From Chimaeribacter coloradensis (GTDB lineage Bacteria > Pseudomonadota > Gammaproteobacteria > Enterobacterales > Enterobacteriaceae), in NCBI RefSeq assembly GCF_002858715.1, contig NZ_PJZH01000018.1, forward strand, positions 1-64,000: a stretch of 64,000 bases of DNA. Direction: 5' to 3'. The notes beneath the pieces are model-generated. The model worked only from the letters and a program-made list of their open reading frames with translations, was not told where the DNA came from and did no database searches. Positions 37,989 to 47,624 of this stretch are shown here, piece by piece. The translations under genes and the position numbers were made by a program. The first letter of the stretch is position 1. Each line of letters begins with the position of its first letter.

Positions 37989-38645
37989 ATGACGGATACC
38001 GTTACCCGCGAGAAGCCTGCCGCGTACCCGTGGGCGGAGGAGATTGCCAACAGCATCAGCCACGGCGTCGGCCTGCTGCTGGGCATTATCGGCACCATTA
38101 TGCTGCTGGCCAAAGGGTGGGGCGCGGGGGTCACGGCGGCGGCCCTGATCAGTTACGGCGTGTACGGCGGCAGCATGGTGCTGCTCTACCTGGCCTCGAC
38201 CCTCTACCATGCGATGCCGCAGCCGCGCGCCAAATACTGGCTGAAGAAGATTGACCACTGCGCCATCTACCTGCTGATCGCCGGCACCTACACGCCGTTC
38301 CTGCTGGTGGGGCTGAACTCGCCGCTGGCGCAAGGGCTGATGGCGGTGATCTGGGCGCTGGCGCTGATTGGCGTGCTGTTCAAACTCGCCTTTGCCCACC
38401 GTTTTGAAAAGCTGTCACTGATCACCTACCTGCTGATGGGCTGGCTCTCGCTGATCGTTGTCTACCAGCTGGCAGTCACCCTGCCCTGGGCGGCGGTGGC
38501 GCTGCTGGCGCTCGGCGGGGTGGTCTACAGCCTGGGGGTGATCTTCTACGCCTCGGAGCGCTGGCGCTTCGGCCACGCCATCTGGCACCTGTTTGTGCTG
38601 GGCGGCAGCCTCTGCCACTTTCTGGCGATCTATCTTTACGTCTGA
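37989..38645 (+). CDS. trhA: PAQR-family membrane protein TrhA (hemolysin III family)
   Basis: Inner-membrane protein of the hemolysin III/YqfA family, 218 residues (E. coli 219). Seven hydrophobic segments are visible, with [16 protein letters not shown] in the first, STLYHAMP near residue 75, [20 protein letters not shown] in the middle and the C-terminal [17 protein letters not shown]; the His residues form the putative metal site. E. coli TrhA is linked to membrane energetics/fluidity; haemolysis is not its proven role. It restarts the E. coli-like gene order after the catabolic block. Confidence 0.93.
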   Translation: MTDTVTREKPAAYPWAEEIANSISHGVGLLLGIIGTIMLLAKGWGAGVTAAALISYGVYGGSMVLLYLASTLYHAMPQPRAKYWLKKIDHCAIYLLIAGTYTPFLLVGLNSPLAQGLMAVIWALALIGVLFKLAFAHRFEKLSLITYLLMGWLSLIVVYQLAVTLPWAAVALLALGGVVYSLGVIFYASERWRFGHAIWHLFVLGGSLCHFLAIYLYV

Positions 38646-38675
38646 TAAGACGCACGTGTGATGAAAAGCGCGCAT

Positions 38676-38708
38676 AAAAAACGGAACCCTCGGGTTCCGT
38701 TTTTTTTC
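38676..38708. terminator. Bidirectional terminator between trhA and ygfZ
   Basis: Six A residues, ACGGAACCC-type stem CGGAACC-CTCG-GGTTCCG, then a T-run, so it can act on both strands for the convergent trhA and ygfZ. Confidence 0.9.
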
Positions 38709-38720
38709 AGCGCAGGACGC

Positions 38721-39716
38721 TTATTTCTCTTCCACCAACGAATAGGGCAGCGGCTGGATCGCCAGGGTGCCGCTGGTCTCTTCCCGCACGCGGAACACAC
38801 TGTCGGGGGCGAGATCGTTGTTCATCACCACCTGCACCCAGAGGGTGCCGTCGCTGAGCTGCACTGCCGCCAGCACCGTGCCGGTGCGCCGCCAGTTTTC
38901 GCCCATCTGCATCTCCAGGTCTTCCCCCGCCGCCGGCACCCGCGCCGCCTGGCCGGCCAGCCAGTAGAGAGCGCGCTTGTTGGCCCCGCGGTATTTGGCG
39001 CGCGCCACCATCTCCTGCCCGGCATAGCAGCCTTTGCTGAAGCTGATGCCCGCCGGCAGCGCCTGAAGGTTGGTCGCCTGCGGGATAAACTGCGCGCTGT
39101 TGGCGCTGTCGATCACCGGGTAACCGGCTTCGATGTCCAGCGCCAGCCACTGCTCGCTGTCGTTGAGCTGCGCCTGCCCGCCCAGCTTCTCTACCAGCGC
39201 CGCGGCTTTCTCCGGCGTGGTCACCAGCAGGTAGCGCTCGGCCGGCAGGGCGAAATAGAGCAGCGTCGAGTCACCGGCCTGCACCACCGGCTGCTGCGCC
39301 GTCGGAAGCTGGTCAAACACCCCGGCCAGCGCGGCGCGCGCCTGGAAACCGGCCACGCCCAGCAGCGCCGCCTGATCCCCGGCGGCAAAGGTCACTTTGG
39401 AGAACACCGCATACTTCTTGATTTCAGCGAGCTGGCTGTCACGCACGCTGCGGCGCTCCAGATAGGCCCAGCCGTCGCCGTGCGGGAAGAGGCGCAGGTT
39501 ACTCCACATTTTGCCTTTGGCGTCACAGTGGGCGCACAGCACATGCTGGTCAGCGCCCAGCGACGCCAGATCGGCCGTGACCTGGCCTTGCAGGTAACTG
39601 ACCGTGTCAGCGCCGGTGACCGTCACCAGCGCCCACGCCTCCAGCGAGATCAGGGTCAGGGGCAGATGGGAAGACGCGGACGGTTTTTGCGGGGGAAACG
39701 GGGTGGTATACGCCAT
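38721..39716 (-). CDS. ygfZ: tRNA-modifying/Fe-S assembly protein YgfZ
   Basis: Folate-dependent COG0354 protein supporting Fe-S enzymes such as MiaB, 331 residues (E. coli 326). The family fingerprint KGCYAGQE with its key cysteine lies at about residues 229-236. The fold is related to GcvT. The ATG at 39716 follows AGGAA. It is divergent from sdhE, which also serves a redox enzyme cofactor. Confidence 0.95.
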   Translation of the reverse strand: MAYTTPFPPQKPSASSHLPLTLISLEAWALVTVTGADTVSYLQGQVTADLASLGADQHVLCAHCDAKGKMWSNLRLFPHGDGWAYLERRSVRDSQLAEIKKYAVFSKVTFAAGDQAALLGVAGFQARAALAGVFDQLPTAQQPVVQAGDSTLLYFALPAERYLLVTTPEKAAALVEKLGGQAQLNDSEQWLALDIEAGYPVIDSANSAQFIPQATNLQALPAGISFSKGCYAGQEMVARAKYRGANKRALYWLAGQAARVPAAGEDLEMQMGENWRRTGTVLAAVQLSDGTLWVQVVMNNDLAPDSVFRVREETSGTLAIQPLPYSLVEEK

Positions 39717-39944
39717 ATAAGGTTCCTGCCAGTAGAGGGGCCATAAGGGTTTGCCTTAATGGTAAAAGAGGTGCCGGGGATTGCAACAGGTATTCGTGGC
39801 ATCGGCCGCGCAGAAGGATGCACACCGCCGCCGCCGGCTCTTTTTTCGGCATGTGCCGAATTGCCACGCCGGAGTGCGTGCAGAATGTTAAAATCAATTT
39901 ACAATGATGAACTTCCCCTGACAGAAAAAAGGCCGGTAAAACAC

Positions 39945-40211
39945 ATGGATATTAATAATAGGGCGCGCATCCACTGGGCATGCCGCCGCGGTATGCGTGA
40001 GCTGGATATCGCCATCATGCCGTTCTTTGAACATGAATATGACACCCTGAACGACACGGATAAGCAGCTGTTCGTCCGCCTGCTGGAGAACGACGACCCG
40101 GATCTGTTCAACTGGCTGATGAATCACGGCGCGCCGCAGGACAGCGAATTGCAGCGCATGGTTACCCTGATTCAGACGCGAAATAAAGACCGTGGCCCAG
40201 TGGCGATGTGA
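39945..40211 (+). CDS. sdhE: FAD assembly factor SdhE
   Basis: Promotes covalent flavinylation of succinate dehydrogenase SdhA and fumarate reductase. The ATG at 39945 gives 88 residues, exactly the E. coli SdhE length. The essential RGxxE motif is Arg15-Gly16-Met-Arg-Glu19. It overlaps cptA by 20 bp, indicating coupled translation. Confidence 0.96.
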   Translation: MDINNRARIHWACRRGMRELDIAIMPFFEHEYDTLNDTDKQLFVRLLENDDPDLFNWLMNHGAPQDSELQRMVTLIQTRNKDRGPVAM

Positions 40212-40647
40212 TGTCCGCGTCTCCTGGCGTACCCAGCTCTTCTCCCTGTTCCTGCATGGCGGGCTGATCCTGCTGGTGCTGCTGGCCCCGTGGCCGGAGG
40301 GCTACCTGCTGGTGTGGCTGTCGCTGGTGGTGCTGCTGGTGTTCCAGTGCATCCGCAGCCAGAAAAACATCTCCGCGCGGCACGGGGAGCTGGTGTTCCT
40401 CTCGCCGGGGCAGTTGCGCTGGAAACAGCGTGAGTGGCAACTGGTGCGCGCGCCGTGGCAGCTGCGCAGCGGCATGATCCTGACGCTGCAACCGCTGCCC
40501 AACGGCACGCGGCAGCCGTTCTGGCAGCGCCGCCGCCGGCGTCTCTGGCTCGCCTCTGACGCCATGACGCCGGCGGCGTGGCGCAGCCTCTGCCTTTATG
40601 CGCGCCAGCCGGGCGCCTCGCCCGGCGCGGGCCACGGCAGCGCCTGA
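40192..40647 (+). CDS. cptA: Membrane protein CptA (YgfX)
   Basis: Small inner-membrane protein paired with sdhE; in E. coli YgfX/CptA has been described as a toxin affecting MreB and FtsZ, and in Serratia as needed with SdhE for prodigiosin. The GTG at 40192 lies inside sdhE. The product has 151 residues against 135 in E. coli, with two adjacent hydrophobic segments (about residues 15-60) and conserved IRSQ and APWQLRSGM. The extra length includes an arginine-rich stretch ([11 protein letters not shown]) near residue 115. Confidence 0.9.
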   Translation: MAQWRCDVRVSWRTQLFSLFLHGGLILLVLLAPWPEGYLLVWLSLVVLLVFQCIRSQKNISARHGELVFLSPGQLRWKQREWQLVRAPWQLRSGMILTLQPLPNGTRQPFWQRRRRRLWLASDAMTPAAWRSLCLYARQPGASPGAGHGSA

Positions 40648-40653
40648 CGGGCG

Positions 40654-41172
40654 TTACAGCAGCGGGGCCATCTCTTCGAGGATCTGCTCGCACCACTGCT
40701 GGATGCGCTCATCGCTCAGGTCGTACTGGTTGACCTCATCCAGCGCCAGCCCGACAAAGTGTTTGCCGTCCGGGGTGACCGCTTTGGGGCTGGTGAACTC
40801 AAAGCCGTCGGTGGGCCAGTAGCCGATAAAATGCACGCCTTTCGGCTTCAGCTGGTCATACAGCAGGCCGAGGGCGTCGAGGAACCATTCGCCATAGCCG
40901 AGCTGGTCGCCCATGCCGTACATCGCCACAATCTTGCCTTTCAGGCTCAGCGTGACCAGCTGGTTCCAGACCGCCTCCCAGTCCTCCTGGATCTCGCCGA
41001 AATCCCAGGTGGGGATGCCGAGGATCAATACCGGGTACTCTTCCATCAGTTTGGGGTCGGCATCGCGCAGGTTGTGCAGGTCAACCAGCTCCTCGCCCAG
41101 GATGTCGCGGATTTTTTCTGCTGCCATTTCGGTGTAACAGGTGCTTGAACCGTAAAACAGACCAATCTTCAT
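40654..41172 (-). CDS. fldB: Flavodoxin 2
   Basis: FMN electron carrier of 172 residues (E. coli FldB 173). It starts [21 protein letters not shown], where the T/S-rich FMN-phosphate loop is clear, and continues with [16 protein letters not shown] and [17 protein letters not shown]. It ends 6 bp from the convergent cptA stop and is divergent from xerD, as in E. coli. Confidence 0.97.
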   Translation of the reverse strand: MKIGLFYGSSTCYTEMAAEKIRDILGEELVDLHNLRDADPKLMEEYPVLILGIPTWDFGEIQEDWEAVWNQLVTLSLKGKIVAMYGMGDQLGYGEWFLDALGLLYDQLKPKGVHFIGYWPTDGFEFTSPKAVTPDGKHFVGLALDEVNQYDLSDERIQQWCEQILEEMAPLL

Positions 41173-41292
41173 CTTTATGTTGCCATTTGGTTACTGAATT
41201 GCAGATAAGGTGAGTGTATCAGATTTGGCCCACGCTTTTGCGCGCTGATAAGGCATAATGGCGGGCGAATTTACCTCATCCCGGGAGCCAGC

Positions 41293-42198
41293 GTGACAGA
41301 GCATGAGCACGATCACAGCCTGATTGAACAGTTCCTTGATGCCCTCTGGCTGGAGCGCAATCTGGCACAGAACACCCTCGATTCCTACCGGCTGGATTTA
41401 CAGGCGCTGGCGGCCTGGCTGCACCACCATCAGGCCACACTGCTGACCGCCGACGCCCCGGCGCTGCAGGCGTTTCTGGCCGAACGGGTCGAGGGCGGCT
41501 ACAAGGCCAGCAGCTCGGCGCGCCTGCTCAGCGCCATGCGCCGCCTGTTCCAGTACCTCTACCGCGAAAAGCAGCGCAGCGATGACCCGACGGCGCTGCT
41601 CTCGTCGCCGAAGCTGCCGCAGCGGCTGCCGAAAGACCTCAGCGAGGCGCAGATCGAGGCGCTGTTGCAGGCCCCCAGCACCGAAAACCCGCTGGAGTTG
41701 CGTGACAAGGCGATGCTGGAGCTGCTCTACGCCACCGGGCTGCGCGTCTCGGAGCTGGTGGGGCTGACGCTGAGCGACGTCAGTTTACGGCAGGGCGTGG
41801 TGCGGGTGATCGGCAAAGGCAATAAAGAGCGGCTGGTGCCGCTGGGCGAGGAGGCGATCCACTGGCTGGAAACTTACCTGGAGTTCGGCCGCGGCTGGCT
41901 GCTCAACGGCCAGGCCCTCGACATCCTGTTCCCCAGCAACCGCAGCCAGAAAATGACGCGCCAGACCTTCTGGCATCGCATCAAGCACTATGCGATCCTT
42001 GCCGGCATTGACAGCGAGCGGCTGTCGCCCCATGTGTTGCGCCACGCCTTCGCCACCCATCTGCTGAACCACGGCGCGGATCTGCGGGTCGTACAGATGT
42101 TGCTGGGCCACAGCGACCTCTCGACCACCCAGATTTACACCCACGTGGCGACGGAACGGCTGAAACAGCTGCACCAACAGCATCACCCCCGCGCCTGA
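41293..42198 (+). CDS. xerD: Tyrosine recombinase XerD
   Basis: Acts with XerC at dif to resolve chromosome dimers under FtsK control. Reading from a GTG behind GGGAG, the protein has 301 residues (E. coli 298) with EQFLDALWLERNLAQNTLDSY at the N-terminus. The catalytic R-K-H-R-H-Y set is visible in ATGLRVSELVGL, GKGNKERLVPL, LSPHVLRHAFATHLL, GHSDLSTTQIYTHV. It is followed by dsbC and recJ as in E. coli. Confidence 0.98.
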   Translation: MTEHEHDHSLIEQFLDALWLERNLAQNTLDSYRLDLQALAAWLHHHQATLLTADAPALQAFLAERVEGGYKASSSARLLSAMRRLFQYLYREKQRSDDPTALLSSPKLPQRLPKDLSEAQIEALLQAPSTENPLELRDKAMLELLYATGLRVSELVGLTLSDVSLRQGVVRVIGKGNKERLVPLGEEAIHWLETYLEFGRGWLLNGQALDILFPSNRSQKMTRQTFWHRIKHYAILAGIDSERLSPHVLRHAFATHLLNHGADLRVVQMLLGHSDLSTTQIYTHVATERLKQLHQQHHPRA

Positions 42199-42240
42199 GT
42201 GCCGGGTGAACTCTTCAGACTTACGCACAAGGAACAGACC

Positions 42241-42948
42241 ATGAAAAACCGTTTTGTGTCGCTGGCGCTGCTGACCGCCGTGCTGTGCGGCACCGCGCAG
42301 GCGGACGACGCCGCCATTAAAGCCAGCCTGAAAGGGCTGGGCGTGCAGCATGTTGAGATCCTGCCTGCGCCGGTGGCCGGGCTGAAAACCGTGCTCACGG
42401 AAAACGGCGTGCTCTACACCACCGACGACGGCCGTTACATGGTGCAGGGGCCGCTGTATGACGTCAGCGGCAAGCAGCCGGTGAACACCACCAACCGCCT
42501 GCTGCTGGACAAGCTGAACAAACTTGAGCCGGAGATGATCGTCTACAAGGCGGCGCACCAGAAACATGTGATTACGGTGTTCACCGACATCACCTGCGGC
42601 TACTGCCACAAACTGCATGAGCAGATGAAAGAGTACAACGATCTGGGCATCACCGTGCGCTATCTGGCGTTCCCGCGCCAGGGGCTGGAGTCGGTGACTG
42701 AGAAGCAGATGCAGGCCATCTGGTGCGTGGCTGACCGCAACAACGCCTTTGATGAGGCGATGCGCGGTGAGAAAGTCTCCCCGGCCACCTGCAACACCGA
42801 CATCGCCCGCCACTTCGAGCTGGGCGTGCAGTTCGGCGTCTCCGGCACCCCGGCCATCGTGCTGGAAAACGGCAGCATGGTGCCCGGCTACCAGCCGCCG
42901 AAAGAGATGGCGGCGATGCTGGATGCCCAGAAATCCGCACAAAATTAA
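42241..42948 (+). CDS. dsbC: Thiol:disulfide isomerase DsbC
   Basis: Periplasmic disulfide isomerase. The ATG at 42241 gives 235 residues (E. coli 236) with a signal peptide ending near residue 20 (GTAQA-DDAA), an N-terminal dimerisation domain and a thioredoxin domain. The active site Cys119-Gly-Tyr-Cys122 and the cis-Pro region GVSGTPAIVL are intact. It lies 42 bp after xerD and 26 bp before recJ. Confidence 0.97.
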   Translation: MKNRFVSLALLTAVLCGTAQADDAAIKASLKGLGVQHVEILPAPVAGLKTVLTENGVLYTTDDGRYMVQGPLYDVSGKQPVNTTNRLLLDKLNKLEPEMIVYKAAHQKHVITVFTDITCGYCHKLHEQMKEYNDLGITVRYLAFPRQGLESVTEKQMQAIWCVADRNNAFDEAMRGEKVSPATCNTDIARHFELGVQFGVSGTPAIVLENGSMVPGYQPPKEMAAMLDAQKSAQN

Positions 42949-42974
42949 AGAACGGTGGTAAGCCCTGAGTGATC

Positions 42975-44702
42975 ATGCAAACAACCCTCCGCCGCCGCGA
43001 GGCGGCCCCCGCCGACGGCCTGCCCGCCGACATTAACCCGCTGCTGCGCCGCCTCTATGCGGCACGCGGCGTCCGTGCGCCCCAGGAGCTGGAGCGCGGC
43101 GTGCGCGGCCTGCTCAGCTACCAGCAACTCAGCGGCATTGACCGGGCGGTCGCGCTGCTGCAACAGGCACTGGCTGAGCGGCGGCGCATCATGGTGGTCG
43201 GGGATTTCGACGCCGACGGCGCGACCAGCACCGCGCTCACCGTGCTGGCGCTGCGCAGCATGGGCGGCAGCGAGGTGAACTACCTGGTGCCGAACCGCTT
43301 TGATGACGGCTACGGCCTCAGCCCGGAAGTGGTGGAGCAGGCGGCCGCGCGCGGCGCGGAGCTGATCCTCACCGTGGACAACGGCATCTCCTCCCATGCG
43401 GGCGTCGACCTGGCGCACCAGAAGGGGATTCAGGTGCTGGTGACGGACCACCACCTGCCGGGCGAGACGCTGCCCGCAGCGGAGGCGATCATCAACCCGA
43501 ACCTGGCCGACTGCGCCTTCCCGTCCAAATCCCTGGCGGGGGTCGGCGTCGCCTTCTACCTGATGCTGGCGCTGCGCACCGCGCTGCGCGACGCGGGCTG
43601 GTTCGCCCAGCGCGGCCTGAAAGAGCCGAACCTGGCGGAGCTGCTCGACCTGGTGGCGCTCGGCACAGTGGCGGACGTGGTGCCGCTGGATGCCAACAAC
43701 CGCATCCTGGTGTTCCAGGGGCTGAACCGCATCCGCGCCGGCAAATGCCGCCCCGGCATCCGCGCGCTGCTGGAGGTCTCCGGGCGCGAGGCACGCACGC
43801 TGGCGGCCAGCGACCTCGGCTTCGGCCTCGGGCCGCGGCTCAACGCCGCCGGGCGGCTGGATGATATGTCGATCGGCGTGGCGCTGCTGCTGAGTGATGA
43901 CATCGGCCAGGCGCGCGCGCTGGCCAGCGATCTCGACGCGCTGAACCAGACGCGCCGCGAGATTGAACAGGGGATGCAGGCGGAAGCGCTGGTGCTCTGC
44001 GACCAGCTGGAGCGCACCACCACCGAGCTGCCTTACGGGCTGGCGATGTATCACCCGGAGTGGCACCAGGGCGTGGTCGGCATTCTCGCCTCACGCATCA
44101 AAGAGCGCTTCAACCGGCCGGTGATCGCCTTCGCCCCGGCGGGCGAAGGGGTGCTGAAAGGCTCGGGCCGCTCGATCGCCGGGCTGCACATGCGTGACGC
44201 GCTGGAGCGGCTCGACACCCTGCACCCCGGCCTGATGATCAAGTTCGGCGGCCACGCGATGGCGGCCGGGCTGTCGCTGGAGGAGGCGCAGTTTGAGCGC
44301 TTCCGCGACTGCTTTGCCGAGCTGGTGGGTGACTGGCTCGACCCGGCCCAGCTCGAAGGGGTGATCTGGTCAGACGGCGAACTGGCCCCGCAGCAGATGA
44401 CGCTGGAGACGGCCGAGCTGCTGCGCGAGGGCGGCCCCTGGGGGCAGGCGTTCCCGGAGCCGACCTTTGACGGCATGTTCCGCATCCTGCAACAGCGGCT
44501 GGTGGGCGAGCGCCACCTCAAGCTGATGGTGGAGCCGCTGGGCGGCGGCCCGCTGCTGGACGGCATCGCCTTCAACATCGACACCACCCTCTGGCCGGAC
44601 AGCAGCGTCCGCGAAGTGCAGCTCGCGTATAAACTCGACGTCAATGAGTTCCGCGGCAACCGTAATGTGCAATTATTAATCCAGCACCTGTGGCCGCGCT
44701 GA
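42975..44702 (+). CDS. recJ: Single-stranded-DNA-specific exonuclease RecJ
   Basis: 5'-3' ssDNA exonuclease of RecF-pathway and mismatch repair. The ATG at 42975 gives 575 residues (E. coli 577); a GTG 6 bp upstream is an alternative start. DHH-superfamily motifs are VVGDFDADGATST, the VTDHHLPG giving the family its name, and the C-terminal DHHA1 motif KFGGHAMAAGLSL. It is followed by prfB and lysS in the conserved order. Confidence 0.97.
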   Translation: MQTTLRRREAAPADGLPADINPLLRRLYAARGVRAPQELERGVRGLLSYQQLSGIDRAVALLQQALAERRRIMVVGDFDADGATSTALTVLALRSMGGSEVNYLVPNRFDDGYGLSPEVVEQAAARGAELILTVDNGISSHAGVDLAHQKGIQVLVTDHHLPGETLPAAEAIINPNLADCAFPSKSLAGVGVAFYLMLALRTALRDAGWFAQRGLKEPNLAELLDLVALGTVADVVPLDANNRILVFQGLNRIRAGKCRPGIRALLEVSGREARTLAASDLGFGLGPRLNAAGRLDDMSIGVALLLSDDIGQARALASDLDALNQTRREIEQGMQAEALVLCDQLERTTTELPYGLAMYHPEWHQGVVGILASRIKERFNRPVIAFAPAGEGVLKGSGRSIAGLHMRDALERLDTLHPGLMIKFGGHAMAAGLSLEEAQFERFRDCFAELVGDWLDPAQLEGVIWSDGELAPQQMTLETAELLREGGPWGQAFPEPTFDGMFRILQQRLVGERHLKLMVEPLGGGPLLDGIAFNIDTTLWPDSSVREVQLAYKLDVNEFRGNRNVQLLIQHLWPR

Positions 44703-44831
44703 GCGGCCGCAGGGCAGGGCCACCGGCCAGAAATCGGCGCAACTCGCTATAAACCGGCTGCCAGATCCGCTAGAATTACCGGTTCGAATGGCATTCCGTC
44801 ATCTGCGACACTAACGTAAGACTTAAAAACT

Positions 44832-45930
44832 ATGTTTGAAATTAATCCGGTAAAAAACCGTATTCAGGACCTGTCTGCACGGACAGCGGTCCTGAGGGGG
44901 TATCTTTGACTACGATGCCAAGAAAGAGCGACTGGAAGAAGTAAACGCCGAGCTGGAACAGCCCGACGTCTGGAACGAGCCTGAACGCGCGCAGGCGCTG
45001 GGCAAAGAGCGCGCCTCACTGGAAGCGATCGTCGAAACCCTCGACCAGCTGAACCAGGGGCTGGAAGATGTTTCCGGCCTGCTGGAGCTGGCGGTGGAAG
45101 CCGAGGACGAAGACACCTTCAACGAAGCCGTTGAGGAGCTGAACGGGCTGGACGGCAAGCTGCAACAGCTTGAGTTCCGCCGCATGTTCTCCGGTGAGTA
45201 TGACAGCGCCGACTGTTACCTGGACATCCAGGCCGGTTCCGGCGGCACCGAAGCCCAGGACTGGGCCAGTATGCTGGTGCGTATGTACCTGCGCTGGGCC
45301 GAGGCCAAAGGCTTCAAAACCGAAATTATCGAAGAGTCCGACGGCGACGTGGCCGGGCTGAAATCCGCCACCATCAAGATCATCGGCGACTACGCCTTTG
45401 GCTGGCTGCGCACCGAGACCGGCGTCCACCGCCTGGTCCGCAAAAGCCCGTTTGACTCCGGCGGCCGCCGCCACACCTCCTTCAGCTCCGCGTTTGTCTA
45501 CCCGGAAGTGAATGAGGACATCGACATCGAGATCAACCCGGCAGACCTGCGCATTGACGTCTACCGTGCCTCGGGCGCGGGCGGCCAGCACGTTAACCGG
45601 ACGGAATCCGCGGTGCGTATTACCCACATTCCGACCGGCACGGTCACCCAGTGCCAGAATGACCGTTCCCAGCATAAAAACAAAGATCAAGCGATGAAGC
45701 AGATGAAGGCGAAGCTGTATGAGCTTGAGATGCAAAAGAAAAATGCTGAGAAACAGGCGATGGAAGAGAACAAGTCTGACATCGGCTGGGGCAGCCAGAT
45801 CCGCTCCTATGTGCTGGATGATGCCCGCATCAAGGATCTGCGCACCGGCGTTGAAACACGTAATACCCAGGCCGTGCTGGACGGTGACCTGGACAAATTC
45901 ATTGAGGCAAGTTTGAAAGCCGGGTTATAA
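44832..45930 (+). CDS. prfB: Peptide chain release factor 2 (programmed +1 frameshift)
   Basis: Release factor for UGA and UAA. The coding sequence is 44832-44906 joined to 44908-45930, skipping T44907, giving 365 residues as in E. coli RF2. The in-frame UGA stop (44907-44909) follows AGGGGG (44895-44900), TAT and CTT, the classic RF2 frameshift window. After the shift the frame reads [12 protein letters not shown]. The stop-codon-recognition tripeptide SPF and the catalytic GGQ ([12 protein letters not shown]) are present. It lies 9 bp before lysS. Confidence 0.97.
44895..44910 (+). promoter_or_regulatory. RF2 autoregulatory frameshift site
   Basis: AGGGGGTATCTTTGAC: an internal Shine-Dalgarno, a 3-nt spacer, the CUU slippery codon, and the weak stop context UGAC. 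Low RF2 stalls the ribosome at UGA and favours the +1 shift. The sequence equals the E. coli element. Confidence 0.97.
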
Positions 45931-45939
45931 GGAACCGAA

Positions 45940-47457
45940 ATGTCTGAGCAACAACCCCAAGGCGCAGAGCAGGCGCAGGAACTCAACAGCGAACTCAAGG
46001 CGCGCCGCGAAAAGCTGGCCGCCCTGCGCGAAAATGGCGTGGCGTTCCCGAACGATTTCCGCCGTGACAGCACCTCCGACATCCTGCACGCTGAGTACGA
46101 CAGCAAAGAGAGCGACGAGCTGGAAGCACTGGGCGTCGAAGTCACCGTCGCCGGCCGCATGATGACCCGCCGTATCATGGGCAAAGCCTCCTTCGCCACC
46201 CTGCAGGACGTCGGCGGCAAGATCCAGATCTACGTCTCGCGTGACGATCTGGCGGAAGGCGTCTACAACGAGCAGTTCAAAAAGTGGGACCTGGGCGACA
46301 TCCTCGGCGCGCGCGGCAAGCTGTTCAAAACCAAAACCGGCGAACTGTCGATCCACTGCACCGAACTGCGCCTGCTGACCAAAGCCCTGCGCCCGTTGCC
46401 GGATAAGTTCCACGGCCTGGCTGACCAGGAGACCCGTTACCGTCAGCGTTACCTCGACCTGATCGCCAACGACGAGTCACGCCACACCTTCAAGGTGCGT
46501 TCGCAGATCATGTCCGGCATCCGCACCTTTATGGTGGAGCACGGCTTCATGGAAGTCGAAACGCCGATGATGCAGGTGATCCCGGGCGGCGCGTCGGCGC
46601 GTCCGTTCATCACGCACCATAACGCGCTCGACATCGACATGTACCTGCGTATCGCGCCGGAACTCTACCTGAAGCGCCTGGTGGTCGGCGGGTTCGAACG
46701 CGTGTTCGAAATCAACCGTAACTTCCGTAACGAAGGGGTCTCCCCGCGCCACAACCCTGAGTTCACCATGATGGAACTCTACATGGCGTACGCGGATTAC
46801 CGTGACCTGATCGTCCTGACCGAAAACCTGTTCCGCACCCTGGCGCAGGATGTGCTGGGCACCACCGTGGTGCCGTACGGCGACCAGGAGTTCGACTTCG
46901 GCAAGCCGTTCGACAAGCTGACGATGAAAGAGGCGATCCAGAAATACCGCCCGGAAACCAACCTGGCCGACCTGGATGACTTCGACAAAGCCGTCGCCAT
47001 TGCGCACTCGCTCGGTATCAAGGTTGAGAAGAGCTGGGGCCTGGGCCGCGTGGTCACGGAGATCTTCGAAGAGACCGCTGAAAGCCACCTGATCCAGCCA
47101 ACCTTCATCACCGAGTACCCGGCGGAAGTGTCGCCGCTGGCGCGTCGCAACGACGAGAACCCGGAGATCACCGATCGCTTTGAGTTCTTCATCGGCGGCC
47201 GTGAAATCGGCAACGGCTTCTCTGAGCTGAACGACGCCGAAGATCAGGCGGAGCGCTTCCAGCAGCAGGTGAATGCCAAAGATGCAGGGGATGACGAAGC
47301 GATGTTCTATGACGAAGATTACGTCACCGCGCTGGAGCACGGCCTGCCGCCGACCGCCGGCCTGGGCATCGGCATCGACCGTATGGTGATGCTGTTCACC
47401 AACAGCCACACCATCCGCGACGTGATTCTGTTCCCGGCGATGCGCCCGCAGAAATAA
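45940..47457 (+). CDS. lysS: Lysyl-tRNA synthetase, class II
   Basis: Charges tRNA-Lys. The 505-residue protein matches E. coli LysS in length, with the N-terminal OB-fold anticodon domain (residues about 60-150) and the class II core. Motif 2 is [20 protein letters not shown] and motif 3 [12 protein letters not shown]. It is probably co-transcribed with prfB and followed by a strong terminator. Confidence 0.98.
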   Translation: MSEQQPQGAEQAQELNSELKARREKLAALRENGVAFPNDFRRDSTSDILHAEYDSKESDELEALGVEVTVAGRMMTRRIMGKASFATLQDVGGKIQIYVSRDDLAEGVYNEQFKKWDLGDILGARGKLFKTKTGELSIHCTELRLLTKALRPLPDKFHGLADQETRYRQRYLDLIANDESRHTFKVRSQIMSGIRTFMVEHGFMEVETPMMQVIPGGASARPFITHHNALDIDMYLRIAPELYLKRLVVGGFERVFEINRNFRNEGVSPRHNPEFTMMELYMAYADYRDLIVLTENLFRTLAQDVLGTTVVPYGDQEFDFGKPFDKLTMKEAIQKYRPETNLADLDDFDKAVAIAHSLGIKVEKSWGLGRVVTEIFEETAESHLIQPTFITEYPAEVSPLARRNDENPEITDRFEFFIGGREIGNGFSELNDAEDQAERFQQQVNAKDAGDDEAMFYDEDYVTALEHGLPPTAGLGIGIDRMVMLFTNSHTIRDVILFPAMRPQK

Positions 47458-47474
47458 CCCGTTGTGATGTCCTG

Positions 47475-47500
47475 AAAGAGCGCTCCGGCGCTCTTTTTTA
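47475..47500 (+). terminator. Terminator of prfB-lysS
   Basis: AAAGAGCGC-TCCG-GCGCTCTTT with a T-run. Confidence 0.9.
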
Positions 47501-47529
47501 TGCCTGTTATCCGGCGTGAGTGATGTGTT

Positions 47530-47557
47530 ATGACCGGCCCTGATATTTTTTTATAAT
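47530..47557 (+). promoter_or_regulatory. Promoter candidate for the large multidomain gene
   Basis: ATGACC (47530-47535) and a perfect TATAAT (47552-47557) with a 16-bp spacer, in an AT-rich patch 68 bp before the gene at 47625. Confidence 0.45.
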
Positions 47558-47624
47558 GTAAATGATAGGAATAACAGGGGCTTAGTGTGACGCTTGTCAG
47601 ACACGTTCAGACGAGGGGCACACC

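Noticed and set aside
44832-44911. prfB as a pseudogene because of the in-frame UGA at codon 26
   Set aside because: The stop lies in the exact RF2 programmed frameshift context and the +1 frame is intact to the normal C-terminus.
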